The position numbers were made by a program, and so were the translations under genes. Below, in pieces: positions 6,372 through 15,103 of a DNA stretch of 53,422 nt. Source of the stretch: Oscillospiraceae bacterium (GTDB lineage Bacteria; Bacillota; Clostridia; Oscillospirales; Oscillospiraceae). Location of the stretch: contig JAAWHG010000014.1 in NCBI GenBank assembly GCA_022795735.1, positions 1 to 53,422 on the forward strand, written 5' to 3'. The notes below the pieces were generated by a model, which saw only the letters and a list, made by a program, of their open reading frames with translations, was not told where the DNA came from and did not search any database. Numbering within the stretch: the stretch's first letter is position 1; each line of letters begins with the position of its first letter.

Positions 6372-7754
6372 TCAGCGAAGCTTCCGCTTGGGGTCTCCGA
6401 AGTAGTCGCGGGTCATTTTGACGACAATGCCGGACAGCCCGAGGAGCGCAACAAGGTTGGGCACAGCCATCAAAATGTTGAGGGTGTCGGCAATGTCCCA
6501 CATCACCCGGCCCGACCCCGTGGCCCCAGCAATACAGAGGAAAATAAAAAACGCCTTATAGGCCATGCCAACCAATTTATTATCCTTGGTCAGATAGCCC
6601 AGACAGCATTCGCCGTAGTAGCTCCAACTGATAATGGTAGACAGGGCAAAAAATAGCAGACTGACCTGAATGATAAATCCGCCCGCCTGCCCCGGGAGGA
6701 CGGCGTTAAAAGCAGCCGCGGCTGCGGCACCCTGAGAGGGATAAGCAGCCAGCGCCTCGGGGCCCAGCTCAAAACCGGAGAGCAGCAGAGTCAGCGCGGT
6801 GATGGTGCAGATGATAATGGTGTCGAAAAACACCTCAAATACGCCCCACAGTGCCTGGTCAACAGGATTTTGAGTGGAGGAGGCGGCGTGGGCGATGGGC
6901 GCGGAGCCCAACCCGGCTTCGTTGGAGAAGACGCCCCGCGACACCCCCTGCCGCATGGCGGCCACAATGGCATAGCCGACCGCGCCGCCCCCCGCCGCCT
7001 CCAAACTGAAAGCCCCTTGCAGGATGGAGAGCAACGCGCTCGGGACGTCATTGAGCCGCAGCAGGATGACGGTCAGCCCGGCGAGCAGGTAGAAGCCAGA
7101 CATCACGGGAACCAGCAGCGCGGTGATCTGCCCGATCCGCTTGACCCCGCCCACCAGCACCACCGTCACCACCGCGGCCAGAATCATCCCGGTTGCTATC
7201 GGCCTCATGTCGAACAGGGAAGCGCACGCTCCGGCAATCTCACTCGATTGGGTCAGATTTCCAATGCCAAAAGCGGCCAGCGCTCCCAGAACAGCAAAGA
7301 TCACCGCCAACCACCGCCAGCCCTCGCCCAGGCCGCCGGTGATGTAGTACATGGGTCCCCCCCGGTAGACCCCGCTGCTGTCCTGCTTGCGGTACTTCAT
7401 GGCGAGGGCGATCTCAGCGTATTTGGTGCACATTCCAAAAAAGGCGGACACCCACATCCAGAAGACCGCCCCCGGGCCGCCGATGAAGACCGCCCCCGCG
7501 ACCCCCGCGATATTGCCCGTGCCCACCGTTCCGGCCAGGGCGGTCGACACCGCCTGAAAGGGGGAAATGTTGTCCCCACGCGCTTCCTTCTCCCGCCGCA
7601 GCAGACTCCCTATGGTGTTGCGAAGAATATAGCGGAAACGGCGCACCTGGGGAAATCCTGTGCGGACAGACAGATAAATGCCGGTCCCTGCCAGCAGCGC
7701 AATTATAACCGGTCCTCGGACGGCGGCATTGACCGCCGCGATTAGATCGTTCAT
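6372..7754 (-). CDS. Sodium:alanine/glycine symporter (AGCS family)
   Basis: 460-residue polytopic membrane protein of the alanine or glycine:cation symporter family, taking up small neutral amino acids with Na+. Characteristic stretches are GDNISPFQAVSTALAGTVGTGNIAGVA, GGPGAVFWMWVSAFFGMCTKYAEIALA and GVSRGVFSNEAGLGSAPIAHA. The hydrophobic profile fits about eleven helices and the length is typical. AAGGAG lies about 12 bp upstream of the ATG. It is a single-gene unit with its own promoter at 7805-7833, divergent from the T-box operon. Whether it carries alanine, glycine or another amino acid cannot be told from sequence. Confidence 0.95.
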   Translation of the reverse strand: MNDLIAAVNAAVRGPVIIALLAGTGIYLSVRTGFPQVRRFRYILRNTIGSLLRREKEARGDNISPFQAVSTALAGTVGTGNIAGVAGAVFIGGPGAVFWMWVSAFFGMCTKYAEIALAMKYRKQDSSGVYRGGPMYYITGGLGEGWRWLAVIFAVLGALAAFGIGNLTQSSEIAGACASLFDMRPIATGMILAAVVTVVLVGGVKRIGQITALLVPVMSGFYLLAGLTVILLRLNDVPSALLSILQGAFSLEAAGGGAVGYAIVAAMRQGVSRGVFSNEAGLGSAPIAHAASSTQNPVDQALWGVFEVFFDTIIICTITALTLLLSGFELGPEALAAYPSQGAAAAAAFNAVLPGQAGGFIIQVSLLFFALSTIISWSYYGECCLGYLTKDNKLVGMAYKAFFIFLCIAGATGSGRVMWDIADTLNILMAVPNLVALLGLSGIVVKMTRDYFGDPKRKLR

Positions 7755-7804
7755 CCCTTCTCTAACACTCCTTCCGGACAGGACCGCGCGTCCCTGTCTT
7801 TATC

Positions 7805-7833
7805 AGTATAGCATCCACAACAGGCAAATACAA
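7805..7833 (-). promoter_or_regulatory. Promoter of the AGCS symporter gene
   Basis: Minus strand TTGTAT (7833-7828), 17-bp spacer, TATACT (7810-7805), about 50 bp upstream of the start codon. The stretch from here to 8037 (about 200 bp) holds no gene I can support. Confidence 0.6.
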
Positions 7834-8037
7834 CCTTGGGATTATCCGCCCGTAAAAAACCACCGGCCGCCCTTTGTGCAAAACAGCGCCCATGGAATGC
7901 GGCAGCGTCGGTTGTTTCGTGCGGATTACCCAAGGCATATGCTGGCATCTCAAAAATACCGCCCCCTTCTTCCGTCAAAATAGACAAAATCAAACAGATT
8001 GTTGGGCTGCAAAACAGATTTTTAGCCCATTTGGCCC

Positions 8038-8066
8038 TTGACAGGTTTCCGCTCCGGTGCTAAGAT
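8038..8066 (+). promoter_or_regulatory. Promoter of the T-box leader and asnB operon
   Basis: TTGACA (8038-8043), 17-bp spacer, TAAGAT (8061-8066). Transcription should begin near 8073, just before the first conserved bases of the T-box leader. Confidence 0.8.
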
Positions 8067-8072
8067 GTCACC

Positions 8073-8358
8073 ATAAATTTCATAGAGCCAAAAGCGAAGA
8101 TGGAGAGAAGTAGCACAGGACGCCGTCCACAGTGAGCGGGAGAGAGTGGGAACCCCGTGTCAGGGCCTATGTGAAGAACACTCCGGAGCCGCGAGCTGAA
8201 CACGCCCGGGCGTCAGTAGGCGAGCCGTAGACGGCACGTTACGCCGGTAGGGCTTGTATGGGCCCGAAAAGTGACCGCTCCGGCGGTAAATTAGGTGGCA
8301 CCACGGATTTGCAGCCGATTCGTCCTAATCGAGGATGATCCGGCTGCGATTTTTTATT
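8073..8358 (+). promoter_or_regulatory. T-box leader, apparent asparagine specifier (AAC)
   Basis: tRNA-sensing leader that lets transcription continue when uncharged tRNA binds. The 5' part has the typical GCGAAGATGGAGAGAAGTAG opening. The specifier loop reads GAAG-AAC-ACTCCGGAG, where AAC (8177-8179) sits in the same place as the specifier codon of well-known T-boxes. The T-box sequence AGGTGGCACCACGG is at 8293-8306. Its TGGC bulge would pair with a tRNA 3' end GCCA, consistent with the G73 discriminator of tRNA-Asn. A terminator follows at 8311-8352 (GCAGCC...GGCTGC, then GATTTTTTATTT). The first gene downstream is asnB, which supports the asparagine reading. Confidence 0.92.
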
Positions 8359-8373
8359 TAAGGAGTGGTGAAC

Positions 8374-9957
8374 ATGTGCGCGATTATGGGCTTCTCTTCC
8401 CATCCCCGTATGACGCCGGCGGAGCTGGGCAAACACTTTGGCAAAACCCGGTCTCGAGGCCCCGACATGACCAGAATCGAACCGGCTGGCGAGGGCTGTC
8501 TCTGCTTTCACCGGCTGTCCATCATGGACCTCACCGAGGCCGGCATGCAGCCCTTTGCGCGGGACGGCGACATGGTAGTCTGCAACGGCGAGCTGTACGG
8601 CTTTCGCAAGCGCAAGCGCAGCCTTGAGGCAAAGGGCTATACTTTCCAGAGCGATTCTGACTGCGAGCTTCTCATTCCCCTGTACCGTGAATATGGCACA
8701 AAAATGTTTTCCATGCTGGACGCCGAGTTCGCCATGGTACTCTACGATGGCAAAACCCGCGAAATGATTGCCGCCCGCGACCCCATCGGCATCCGTCCCC
8801 TGTACTACGGCTACGATGAAGGCTCGCACATCGTCTTCGCCAGCGAACCAAAAAACTTGGTTGGGTTCTGCCGCGACGTCCGCCCCTTCCCGCCCGGGCA
8901 CTACTACCAGAACGGTCAGTTTATCCGCTACTGTGATGCCGCCGCCGTGCGTCAGTATTGCACCGGCGATATCGACGCCGTCTGCGCCGGCATCCGCAGC
9001 CGCCTGATTGCCGCTGTGGAGAAGCGTATGGACGCCGACGCGCCGCTGGGCTTCCTCCTCTCGGGCGGTCTGGATTCCAGCCTGGTGTGCGCCATCGCCG
9101 CCCGGATGACCGATAAGCCCATCCGAACCTTTGCCATCGGCATGGACACCGATCCCATCGACCTCAAATACGCCCGCGAGGTCGCGGATTACATCCACAG
9201 TAGCCACACCGAGTTCACCATGACCCGGGACGACGTCATTGCGGCCCTTCCGCAGGTTGTCGCCCTTTTGGGAACCTTCGACATCACCACCATCCGGGCC
9301 AGCATCGGCATGTACCTCTGCTGCAAGGCCATTCATGAACAGACCGGCGTCCGGGTCCTAATGACGGGCGAGGTTTCCGATGAACTCTTTGGTTACAAAT
9401 ACACCGACTTCGCCCCCTCCGCCGAGGCTTTCCAGGCGGAGGCCGCGCGCCGGATTCAGGAGCTGCACATGTACGACGTCCTTCGGGCTGACCGCTGTAT
9501 CAGCGTCAATTCCATGGAGGCGCGGGTACCCTTTGCCGACCTGGACTTCGTCCAATATGTCATGTCCATTGACCCCGCCAAAAAGCTGAACACCTACGGC
9601 ATTGGCAAATACCTCCTGCGCCGCGCCTTTGAAAAGGACCAACTGCTCCCCGACCGCATTCTCTGGCGGGAAAAGGCCGCTTTCTCCGATGCCGTAGGCC
9701 ACTCAATGGTGGACGCTCTAAAGGCCTACGCTGAAACCCAGTGTACCGATTCCCTCCAAGCGGCCTGCGCCGCCTATCCCACCGTGCCCCCCTTTACCAA
9801 GGAAAGCCTGCTCTACCGCCGCATCTTTGAGCAAAACTATCCCGGACAGACCCATCTAATCACCGGCTTCTGGATGCCCAACCCCGCCTGGGAGGGCTGC
9901 AATGTCAAAGACCCATCGGCCCGCGTCCTGTCCAACTACGGGGCAAGCGGTCAATGA
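8374..9957 (+). CDS. asnB: Asparagine synthetase B, glutamine-hydrolysing
   Basis: 527-residue enzyme making asparagine from aspartate, ATP and glutamine. The start at 8374 leaves Cys2 as the N-terminal nucleophile of the class II glutaminase domain (MCAIMGF). The same domain shows SRGPD (27-31), HRLSIMDL (46-53) and CNGELYGF (70-77). The C-terminal synthetase domain has the PP-loop SGGLDSS (230-236) and the GEVSDELFGYKY stretch. The upstream in-frame ATG at 8365 would bury the catalytic cysteine and is rejected; AGGAGTGGTGA precedes 8374. It is the first gene behind the T-box and is followed after 34 bp by a glutamine synthetase that would supply its amide donor. Confidence 0.96.
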   Translation: MCAIMGFSSHPRMTPAELGKHFGKTRSRGPDMTRIEPAGEGCLCFHRLSIMDLTEAGMQPFARDGDMVVCNGELYGFRKRKRSLEAKGYTFQSDSDCELLIPLYREYGTKMFSMLDAEFAMVLYDGKTREMIAARDPIGIRPLYYGYDEGSHIVFASEPKNLVGFCRDVRPFPPGHYYQNGQFIRYCDAAAVRQYCTGDIDAVCAGIRSRLIAAVEKRMDADAPLGFLLSGGLDSSLVCAIAARMTDKPIRTFAIGMDTDPIDLKYAREVADYIHSSHTEFTMTRDDVIAALPQVVALLGTFDITTIRASIGMYLCCKAIHEQTGVRVLMTGEVSDELFGYKYTDFAPSAEAFQAEAARRIQELHMYDVLRADRCISVNSMEARVPFADLDFVQYVMSIDPAKKLNTYGIGKYLLRRAFEKDQLLPDRILWREKAAFSDAVGHSMVDALKAYAETQCTDSLQAACAAYPTVPPFTKESLLYRRIFEQNYPGQTHLITGFWMPNPAWEGCNVKDPSARVLSNYGASGQ

Positions 9958-9991
9958 GAATCCCCCTAAATCTACAGGAAAGAGGCGTTTT

Positions 9992-12094
9992 ATGATGACA
10001 AATGACAAGAAAAGGATTCCTCAAATGTTTGGCAGCATGGTCTTCAACGAGTCCACCATGCAGCAGTACATGTCCAAAAGCACCTTCCAAGGCTGGAAGC
10101 AATGCCTCGCGGACGGCACCCCCCTCCCCCTCTCGGTTGCCAATGAGATCGCCGAAGCCATGAAGGAATGGTCTGTCGAGCGCGGCGCGACCCACTTTAC
10201 CCATTGGTTCCAGCCCATGACCGGCGTCACCGCCGAAAAGCACGACAGCTTCATCTCCCCTCTTGGCAGCGGCAAGATCATCATGGACTTCTCGGGCAAG
10301 GAGCTGGTCCGGGGCGAGCCGGACGCCTCCTCCTTCCCCTCGGGCGGCCTGCGGGCCACCTTTGAGGCACGCGGCTACACCGCTTGGGACCCCAGCTCCT
10401 ACGCCTTCTTGAAGGACGGGACCCTCTATATCCCCACCGTCTTCTGCTCCTACTCGGGCGAGGCCCTGGACAAGAAGACTCCCCTTCTCCGTTCGATGGA
10501 CGCGGTCAACCGTCAGTGCCTTCGGGTTCTCCGTCTCTTTGGCGACACTGAGACCCACCGCGTAACCCCCAGCGTCGGCCCGGAACAGGAATACTTCCTC
10601 ATCGACAAAGCGCTCTATGCCCAGCGGGAGGACCTGCGTTTCTGCGGCCGCACCCTCTTTGGCGCGAAGCCCCCCAAGGGGCAGGAGCTGGAGGATCACT
10701 ATTTCGGTTCCATCACCCCCCGCGTCGCCGCCTTTATGACCGAGCTGGACGAGGAGCTTTGGAAACTTGGCATCCTCTCCAAGACCAAACACAACGAGGT
10801 GGCCCCCTCCCAGCATGAGATGGCCCCCATCTTCACCGACGCTAACACCGCCTGCGACCACAACCAGCTGGCCATGGAGACCATGCGCACGGTTGCCGGA
10901 CGCCACGGCTTCGTCTGCCTCCTGCACGAAAAGCCCTTCGCCGGAGTCAACGGCTCGGGCAAACACAACAACTGGTCGCTCAGCACCGACTCGGGCAAAA
11001 ATCTCTTCGCGCCCGGCGATACCCCCCGGCAAAACGCCCAATTTCTCCTCTTCCTGACCGCCTTCATCGCCGGCGTGGACGAATACCAGGCCCTCCTTCG
11101 CTCCACCGTCGCCTCAGCGGGCAACGACCACCGCCTCGGGGCCAACGAGGCCCCTCCCGCCGTCATCTCCATCTTCCTGGGCGACGAGCTGATGGCCATT
11201 GTAGACTCCCTCATCTCGGGCAAGCGCTACCAGGAGGCTGAGAAGAAAACCCTCGCCATCGGCGTGGACAGCCTGCCCCACATCCCACAGGACACCACCG
11301 ACCGCAACCGTACCTCTCCGGTGGCCTTCACCGGCAACAAGTTCGAGTTCCGCATGCCCGGCTCCGCCCTCTCCATCTCCGGCCCCAACGTCGTCCTCAA
11401 CACCCTCATGGCCGAAGAGCTTCGCTGCTTCGCCGACGAGTTGGAGCAGGCCCCGGATTTTGAAGCCGCCTTGCATGAGCTGGTGGTCCGCAGCCTGACC
11501 GAGCATCAGCGCATCCTGTTCAACGGCAACGGTTACGACGCTTCTTGGCTCGAAGAGGCCGAACGCCGGGGGCTGGCCAATCTGAGTAACTCGGTCGAGG
11601 CCTTCTCCGCTTTCCTCTCGCCGAAAAATATTGCCCTCTTCACCACCCACGGCGTCTTCACCCAGGGCGAGATGCAGGCCCGCAACGAGATTCACTTTGA
11701 GAGCTACAGCAAGCGCATTCATATTGAGGCCCTGACCATGATCGACATGGTCCGCCGCCAGATTCAACCGGCGGTCAGCGCCTACGCCGCCAACCTGTGC
11801 AGCGCCATCCTCACCCGCGAAGAAGCGCTCCCCGAGTCGTCCTGCGGCCCGGAACGGCGAAAGGCGAGGGAGATTTCCCGCCTGAACGACGCCCTGGATA
11901 CGGCGTGCACCAAACTGGAGGAGGCGGTCGCCGCCATCCCTGAAGGCGATGTAAAGCGGCAGGCGGCTTATTACTACGAAAAGATTCTTCTCCAAATGGA
12001 ACGGGTCCGCACCGAGGCGGACGCCTTGGAGGTTATCACAGCGGCTGACTTCTGGCCCTACCCCACCTATATCGACCTCCTCTTTTCTGAATAA
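9992..12094 (+). CDS. glnN: Type III glutamine synthetase
   Basis: About 700 residues, the size of class III glutamine synthetases, which make glutamine from glutamate, ammonia and ATP as large dodecamers. Recognisable family blocks include HWFQPMTGVTAEKHDSF, ELVRGEPDASSFPSGGLRATFEARGYTAWDP, VGPEQEYFLID with the metal-binding glutamates, HNEVAPSQHEMAPIF and NGSGKHNNWS. I chose the ATG at 9992, after the asnB stop, with GGAAAGAGG upstream. An in-frame start inside asnB at 9902 lacks support. Transcribed with asnB, so it probably responds to the same asparaginyl-tRNA signal. Confidence 0.95.
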   Translation: MMTNDKKRIPQMFGSMVFNESTMQQYMSKSTFQGWKQCLADGTPLPLSVANEIAEAMKEWSVERGATHFTHWFQPMTGVTAEKHDSFISPLGSGKIIMDFSGKELVRGEPDASSFPSGGLRATFEARGYTAWDPSSYAFLKDGTLYIPTVFCSYSGEALDKKTPLLRSMDAVNRQCLRVLRLFGDTETHRVTPSVGPEQEYFLIDKALYAQREDLRFCGRTLFGAKPPKGQELEDHYFGSITPRVAAFMTELDEELWKLGILSKTKHNEVAPSQHEMAPIFTDANTACDHNQLAMETMRTVAGRHGFVCLLHEKPFAGVNGSGKHNNWSLSTDSGKNLFAPGDTPRQNAQFLLFLTAFIAGVDEYQALLRSTVASAGNDHRLGANEAPPAVISIFLGDELMAIVDSLISGKRYQEAEKKTLAIGVDSLPHIPQDTTDRNRTSPVAFTGNKFEFRMPGSALSISGPNVVLNTLMAEELRCFADELEQAPDFEAALHELVVRSLTEHQRILFNGNGYDASWLEEAERRGLANLSNSVEAFSAFLSPKNIALFTTHGVFTQGEMQARNEIHFESYSKRIHIEALTMIDMVRRQIQPAVSAYAANLCSAILTREEALPESSCGPERRKAREISRLNDALDTACTKLEEAVAAIPEGDVKRQAAYYYEKILLQMERVRTEADALEVITAADFWPYPTYIDLLFSE

Positions 12095-12100
12095 GCGCCC

Positions 12101-13003
12101 ATGACCGTCGGACGATTCGCGCCCACCCCCAGCGGGCGCATGCACCTGGGCAACGTGTGGAGCGCCCTCTTAGCGTGGCTGTCGGTCCGTTCGTCTGGGG
12201 GAGAACTGGTCCTGCGGATTGAAAACCTCGACCCGCTTCGCTGTCCCGACGAGTATGCCATTTTAATTCGGGACGACCTCCTCTGGCTGGGACTGGACTG
12301 GGATCGGGAGCAGCCCCCGCAACAGGAACGTACTGCCGCCTACGATGAAATTTTTCATATGCTGGAAAGCCGCGGTCTCCTCTACCCCTGTTACTGCTCC
12401 CGCGCCGGCCTCCATGCGGCGTCGGCCCCCCACGCCGCCGACGGACGGCCCATCTACGCCGGAACCTGCCGCAGCCTGACGCCGGAGCAGCGGGCGGCAC
12501 AAAAAAAGCTCCCCGCCTGGCGGCTCCAGGTCCCTGACCGGGAATATTCCTTCACCGACGGCGTCCAGGGCCCTTTTTCGGAAAACCTGGCGCGGGACTG
12601 GGGTGACTTCAGCATCCGCCGCCCTGACGGTATTTACGCCTACCAACTCGCGGTGGTAGCCGATGACGCGGCGGGCGGCATCACCGAAGTGGTACGGGGC
12701 CGGGATTTGTTAGCATCCACCCCCTGTCAGCTCTACCTATACGAGCTGTTGAACGCCGCCCCGCCCGCCTTTTACCACGTCCCCCTTCTCTCCGCCCCCG
12801 ACGGGCGGCGGCTGAGTAAGCGCGACCTGGACCGTGACATGGGCGCGTTACGAGCGCGTTACCGCCCCGAGGAAGTGCTGGGGGCGCTGGGCGCGTTGGC
12901 CGGGCTCATCCCCAAGGGAGAATCCGCCTCCGCCAAGGAGCTGGCCGCCCTCTTTTCCTGGGATCAAGTTCCCAAGGAAGACCTAGTCTTTTCCGGCCTA
13001 TAA
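12101..13003 (+). CDS. gluQ: Glutamyl-queuosine tRNA(Asp) synthetase-like protein
   Basis: 300 residues, matching truncated glutamyl-tRNA synthetase paralogues that attach glutamate to queuosine in the anticodon of tRNA-Asp. The HIGH-type signature is PTPSGRMHLGN (8-18) and the KMSKS-type signature is RRLSKRD. A zinc site is suggested by CYCSR and GTCR. The anticodon-binding domain of true GltX is absent, which favours GluQ over GltX. The start lies 6 bp after the glutamine synthetase stop with a poor ribosome binding site, so translation may depend on coupling. Its place behind an asparagine T-box is unusual. Confidence 0.85.
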   Translation: MTVGRFAPTPSGRMHLGNVWSALLAWLSVRSSGGELVLRIENLDPLRCPDEYAILIRDDLLWLGLDWDREQPPQQERTAAYDEIFHMLESRGLLYPCYCSRAGLHAASAPHAADGRPIYAGTCRSLTPEQRAAQKKLPAWRLQVPDREYSFTDGVQGPFSENLARDWGDFSIRRPDGIYAYQLAVVADDAAGGITEVVRGRDLLASTPCQLYLYELLNAAPPAFYHVPLLSAPDGRRLSKRDLDRDMGALRARYRPEEVLGALGALAGLIPKGESASAKELAALFSWDQVPKEDLVFSGL

Positions 13004-13012
13004 CCACAAACA

Positions 13013-13050
13013 AATCGGGCGCATCGCCAAAAAGCGGTGCGCCCGATTCC
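13013..13050. terminator. Terminator between the asnB operon and the demethylase operon
   Basis: AATCGGGCGCA (13013-13023) pairs perfectly with TGCGCCCGATT (13038-13048). The T-tract is weak on the plus strand and better on the minus strand (TTTGTTTG), so it can serve the convergent units from both sides. Confidence 0.75.
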
Positions 13051-13069
13051 TTATGGAAATGTATTAAAC

Positions 13070-13597
13070 TCAGGGAAGCAAGTAACACGCTGAATAGGTC
13101 AGCGTCCCCTTGCCGTAGTAATACTTTAGACCGGCCAGCTCGCAGACGTCGTTGACCAGCAGGCCATATCCCTCCATAGAGGAACAGGCTTTGTCCGGGA
13201 ACCGGCACGGTTCCGGATGGGCGCAGGTTTCGCACAGGCGGCAGCCGCCGCTTCCCAGACACAGCGCCCCCGGGAACGCCTCCCGAATCTGTCCGGCCAG
13301 CTTGTGAAACTGATTCAGATGCCGTTCCTCGGTTTCCTCCATCGCGTCGATGTCGAAGGAATCCTCCAACGTTCCGGTGGTCTGCACCAGCAGCCCCGTC
13401 CGCATTCCGGCAATCTGTGCCGCGCACTCGTCCAGCGTCCCGCAGTTGGGGGGACAGGTCCAGTTGTGATCGTAGGCGCGGCACTTGTTGGCGGCGCACA
13501 TAGCGCGGACCTCCTCATTCACCCGGAGCTTGGCTGGGTCCAGAGGGGCGGCATGGGTGAACCCAGCTTCCAGTGCCAACGCAATCCATCTTTCCAA
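13070..13597 (-). CDS. DUF2284 Cys-rich metal-binding protein
   Basis: 175 residues with many cysteines: MCAANKCRAYDHNWTCPPNCG near the N-terminus and CRLCETCAHPEPCRFPDKAC near the C-terminus. This is the pattern of DUF2284 proteins, predicted iron-sulphur or metal binders often found next to corrinoid methyltransferase genes. No enzymatic role is established. The start codon is TTG (no ATG fits); its ribosome binding site GAGGAGGA is made from the last glutamate codons of the upstream activator gene, which ends 3 bp before the start. Last gene of the nine-gene operon. It may feed electrons to, or mature, the corrinoid activator; this is inference. Confidence 0.83.
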   Translation of the reverse strand: MERWIALALEAGFTHAAPLDPAKLRVNEEVRAMCAANKCRAYDHNWTCPPNCGTLDECAAQIAGMRTGLLVQTTGTLEDSFDIDAMEETEERHLNQFHKLAGQIREAFPGALCLGSGGCRLCETCAHPEPCRFPDKACSSMEGYGLLVNDVCELAGLKYYYGKGTLTYSACYLLP

Positions 13598-13600
13598 AGC

Positions 13601-15100
13601 TTATTCCTCCTCGCACAGGCTCAGCATATCGACATAGCAGTCTTGGAAACTTGGCAAGCTCGCCAGCTCCAGGAAACCGGTGTCTCCGGCCAACTCCTGA
13701 CTGTGGCGGTACGCGGCCTGGGAGACGGCGCAGCGCTTCGCCCCTTCTCCGGCGGCGTTACCAATGGGCCGCACCTTGTTCAGCAGTTCCGGCGGCAGCA
13801 TCCCAATCGCGCAAGCGCTTTCCGGACGGAGAAAACTGCCGAAGGCCCCCGCCAGCAGAACCGTATCAATGTCCGTTACCGCCCGCCCCAGCGTCTGGGC
13901 CATCAGCTCGATGCCCGCCCGGATGGCCGCCTTGGCAAGCTGTACCTCCCGCACGTCCTTCTGGGTCAGCAGCACGCCGTCTTGGAGGTTGAAAGCGGGT
14001 TGGTTGTTAAACACCGTCCATCGTTCCGGCGGGCCGTTGTCCGGCTGTAGCTGGCCGCTTCCGTCCACATAGCCGGCCAGAAGTAGCGCGTGCAGCGCGT
14101 CCAGCAGGCCGGACCCACAGATACCAGTAGCCCGTCCGCCGCCAATGACGCTGCACACCACCTCGCCCCCCTTGAGGGCGACATGCTGGATGGCTCCCTC
14201 GGCGGCCCGCGTCCCGAACTGGATTTTCGCCCCTTCAAAGGCGGGTCCCGCCGCCGTGGAGCAAGCCAGCCGCCTGTGCTTGTCGCCCAGCACCATTTCG
14301 CCGTTGGTCCCGATGTCCACCAGAAGGGTTAGCTCGTCCAGCCTGTCAAAGTCCACCGCCTCCATACAGGCGACGGTGTCCGCGCCCACAAATCCGGCAA
14401 TGTTGGGCAGCACCCGCAGCCGCGCGTCCGGGGCGATTGGCAGAAAGTCCGCCGCCAACTCCATCCCCTCCCGGACCGCAGGCATGTATGGGGGAACCAC
14501 CAGCGGCTGAACGTCCAGCCCCAGCAGCAGATGGTGCATGGCGGTGTTGCCCACGACAGCCGCCACGGTGATCTCTCCCGGCTCCACGCCGGCTTTGCCG
14601 GCGGCCTCCCGGGTCAGCGACGCCAGGCAGCGCCGGACTTCGCCGGCCAGCGTCCCGTCCTTGTGGGCCAGCTCATGTTCAATCCGGGAAATCACGTCCG
14701 CCCCATAGGCGCTTTGCGGGTTAAGGCAGGTGGCGTGGGATAGCACTGCACCGGTCCCTCCATCCAGCAGGAAGCACACCACTGTGGTGGTCCCAATGTC
14801 AAAGGCCAGCGCGTAACGGTTCTCTCCGTCGGCTTGCATTTCCGCCGCGTAGCCGGAGGTCAGAATGCGGGCGTCGGGGGCGTCTGGCAGCCGAACTGTG
14901 ACCGGACCGGTCAGCCCGTATTGACAGGCAAGCTCCTCCCGCCCGTCCACCAGAACCCGGCACTTACCGCAGGTTCCCTTCCCGCCGCAGGGGGCATCGA
15001 CAGCGACGCCGGCGGCCCGGAGCGCCTCTATGAGCATTTGCCCCTGCTCCCCAGGGACCATTCGGTCCCCAGGAAGCAGGGTAATAGTAATTTTTTCCAT
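13601..15100 (-). CDS. Corrinoid activation protein (RACo-type, ASKHA/2Fe-2S)
   Basis: 499-residue reductive activator that uses ATP to return accidentally oxidised cob(II)amide to the active Co(I) state. The N-terminal ferredoxin-like domain has Cys38, 44, 47 and 59 (CGGKGTCGKC...AC) for a 2Fe-2S cluster. From about residue 95 the ASKHA ATPase fold follows (ALAFDIGTTTVVCFLLDGG, later TLLVDIGTNGEMVLG and TGICGSGLLDALHALL). Length and order match RACo proteins of acetogens. It starts 3 bp after the reductase stop codon, so the two are co-translated. It serves the corrinoid protein at 18182-18817. Confidence 0.94.
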   Translation of the reverse strand: MEKITITLLPGDRMVPGEQGQMLIEALRAAGVAVDAPCGGKGTCGKCRVLVDGREELACQYGLTGPVTVRLPDAPDARILTSGYAAEMQADGENRYALAFDIGTTTVVCFLLDGGTGAVLSHATCLNPQSAYGADVISRIEHELAHKDGTLAGEVRRCLASLTREAAGKAGVEPGEITVAAVVGNTAMHHLLLGLDVQPLVVPPYMPAVREGMELAADFLPIAPDARLRVLPNIAGFVGADTVACMEAVDFDRLDELTLLVDIGTNGEMVLGDKHRRLACSTAAGPAFEGAKIQFGTRAAEGAIQHVALKGGEVVCSVIGGGRATGICGSGLLDALHALLLAGYVDGSGQLQPDNGPPERWTVFNNQPAFNLQDGVLLTQKDVREVQLAKAAIRAGIELMAQTLGRAVTDIDTVLLAGAFGSFLRPESACAIGMLPPELLNKVRPIGNAAGEGAKRCAVSQAAYRHSQELAGDTGFLELASLPSFQDCYVDMLSLCEEE

Positions 15101-15103
15101 TGA

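Noticed and set aside
7755-7990. Glycine or other amino-acid riboswitch in front of the AGCS symporter gene
   Set aside because: No conserved glycine-riboswitch core or other aptamer could be found, and the promoter lies only about 50 bp before the start codon.
7751-8063. Short open frames on both strands between the symporter promoter and the T-box promoter
   Set aside because: They overlap one another and the promoters, lack ribosome binding sites and look like nothing recognisable.
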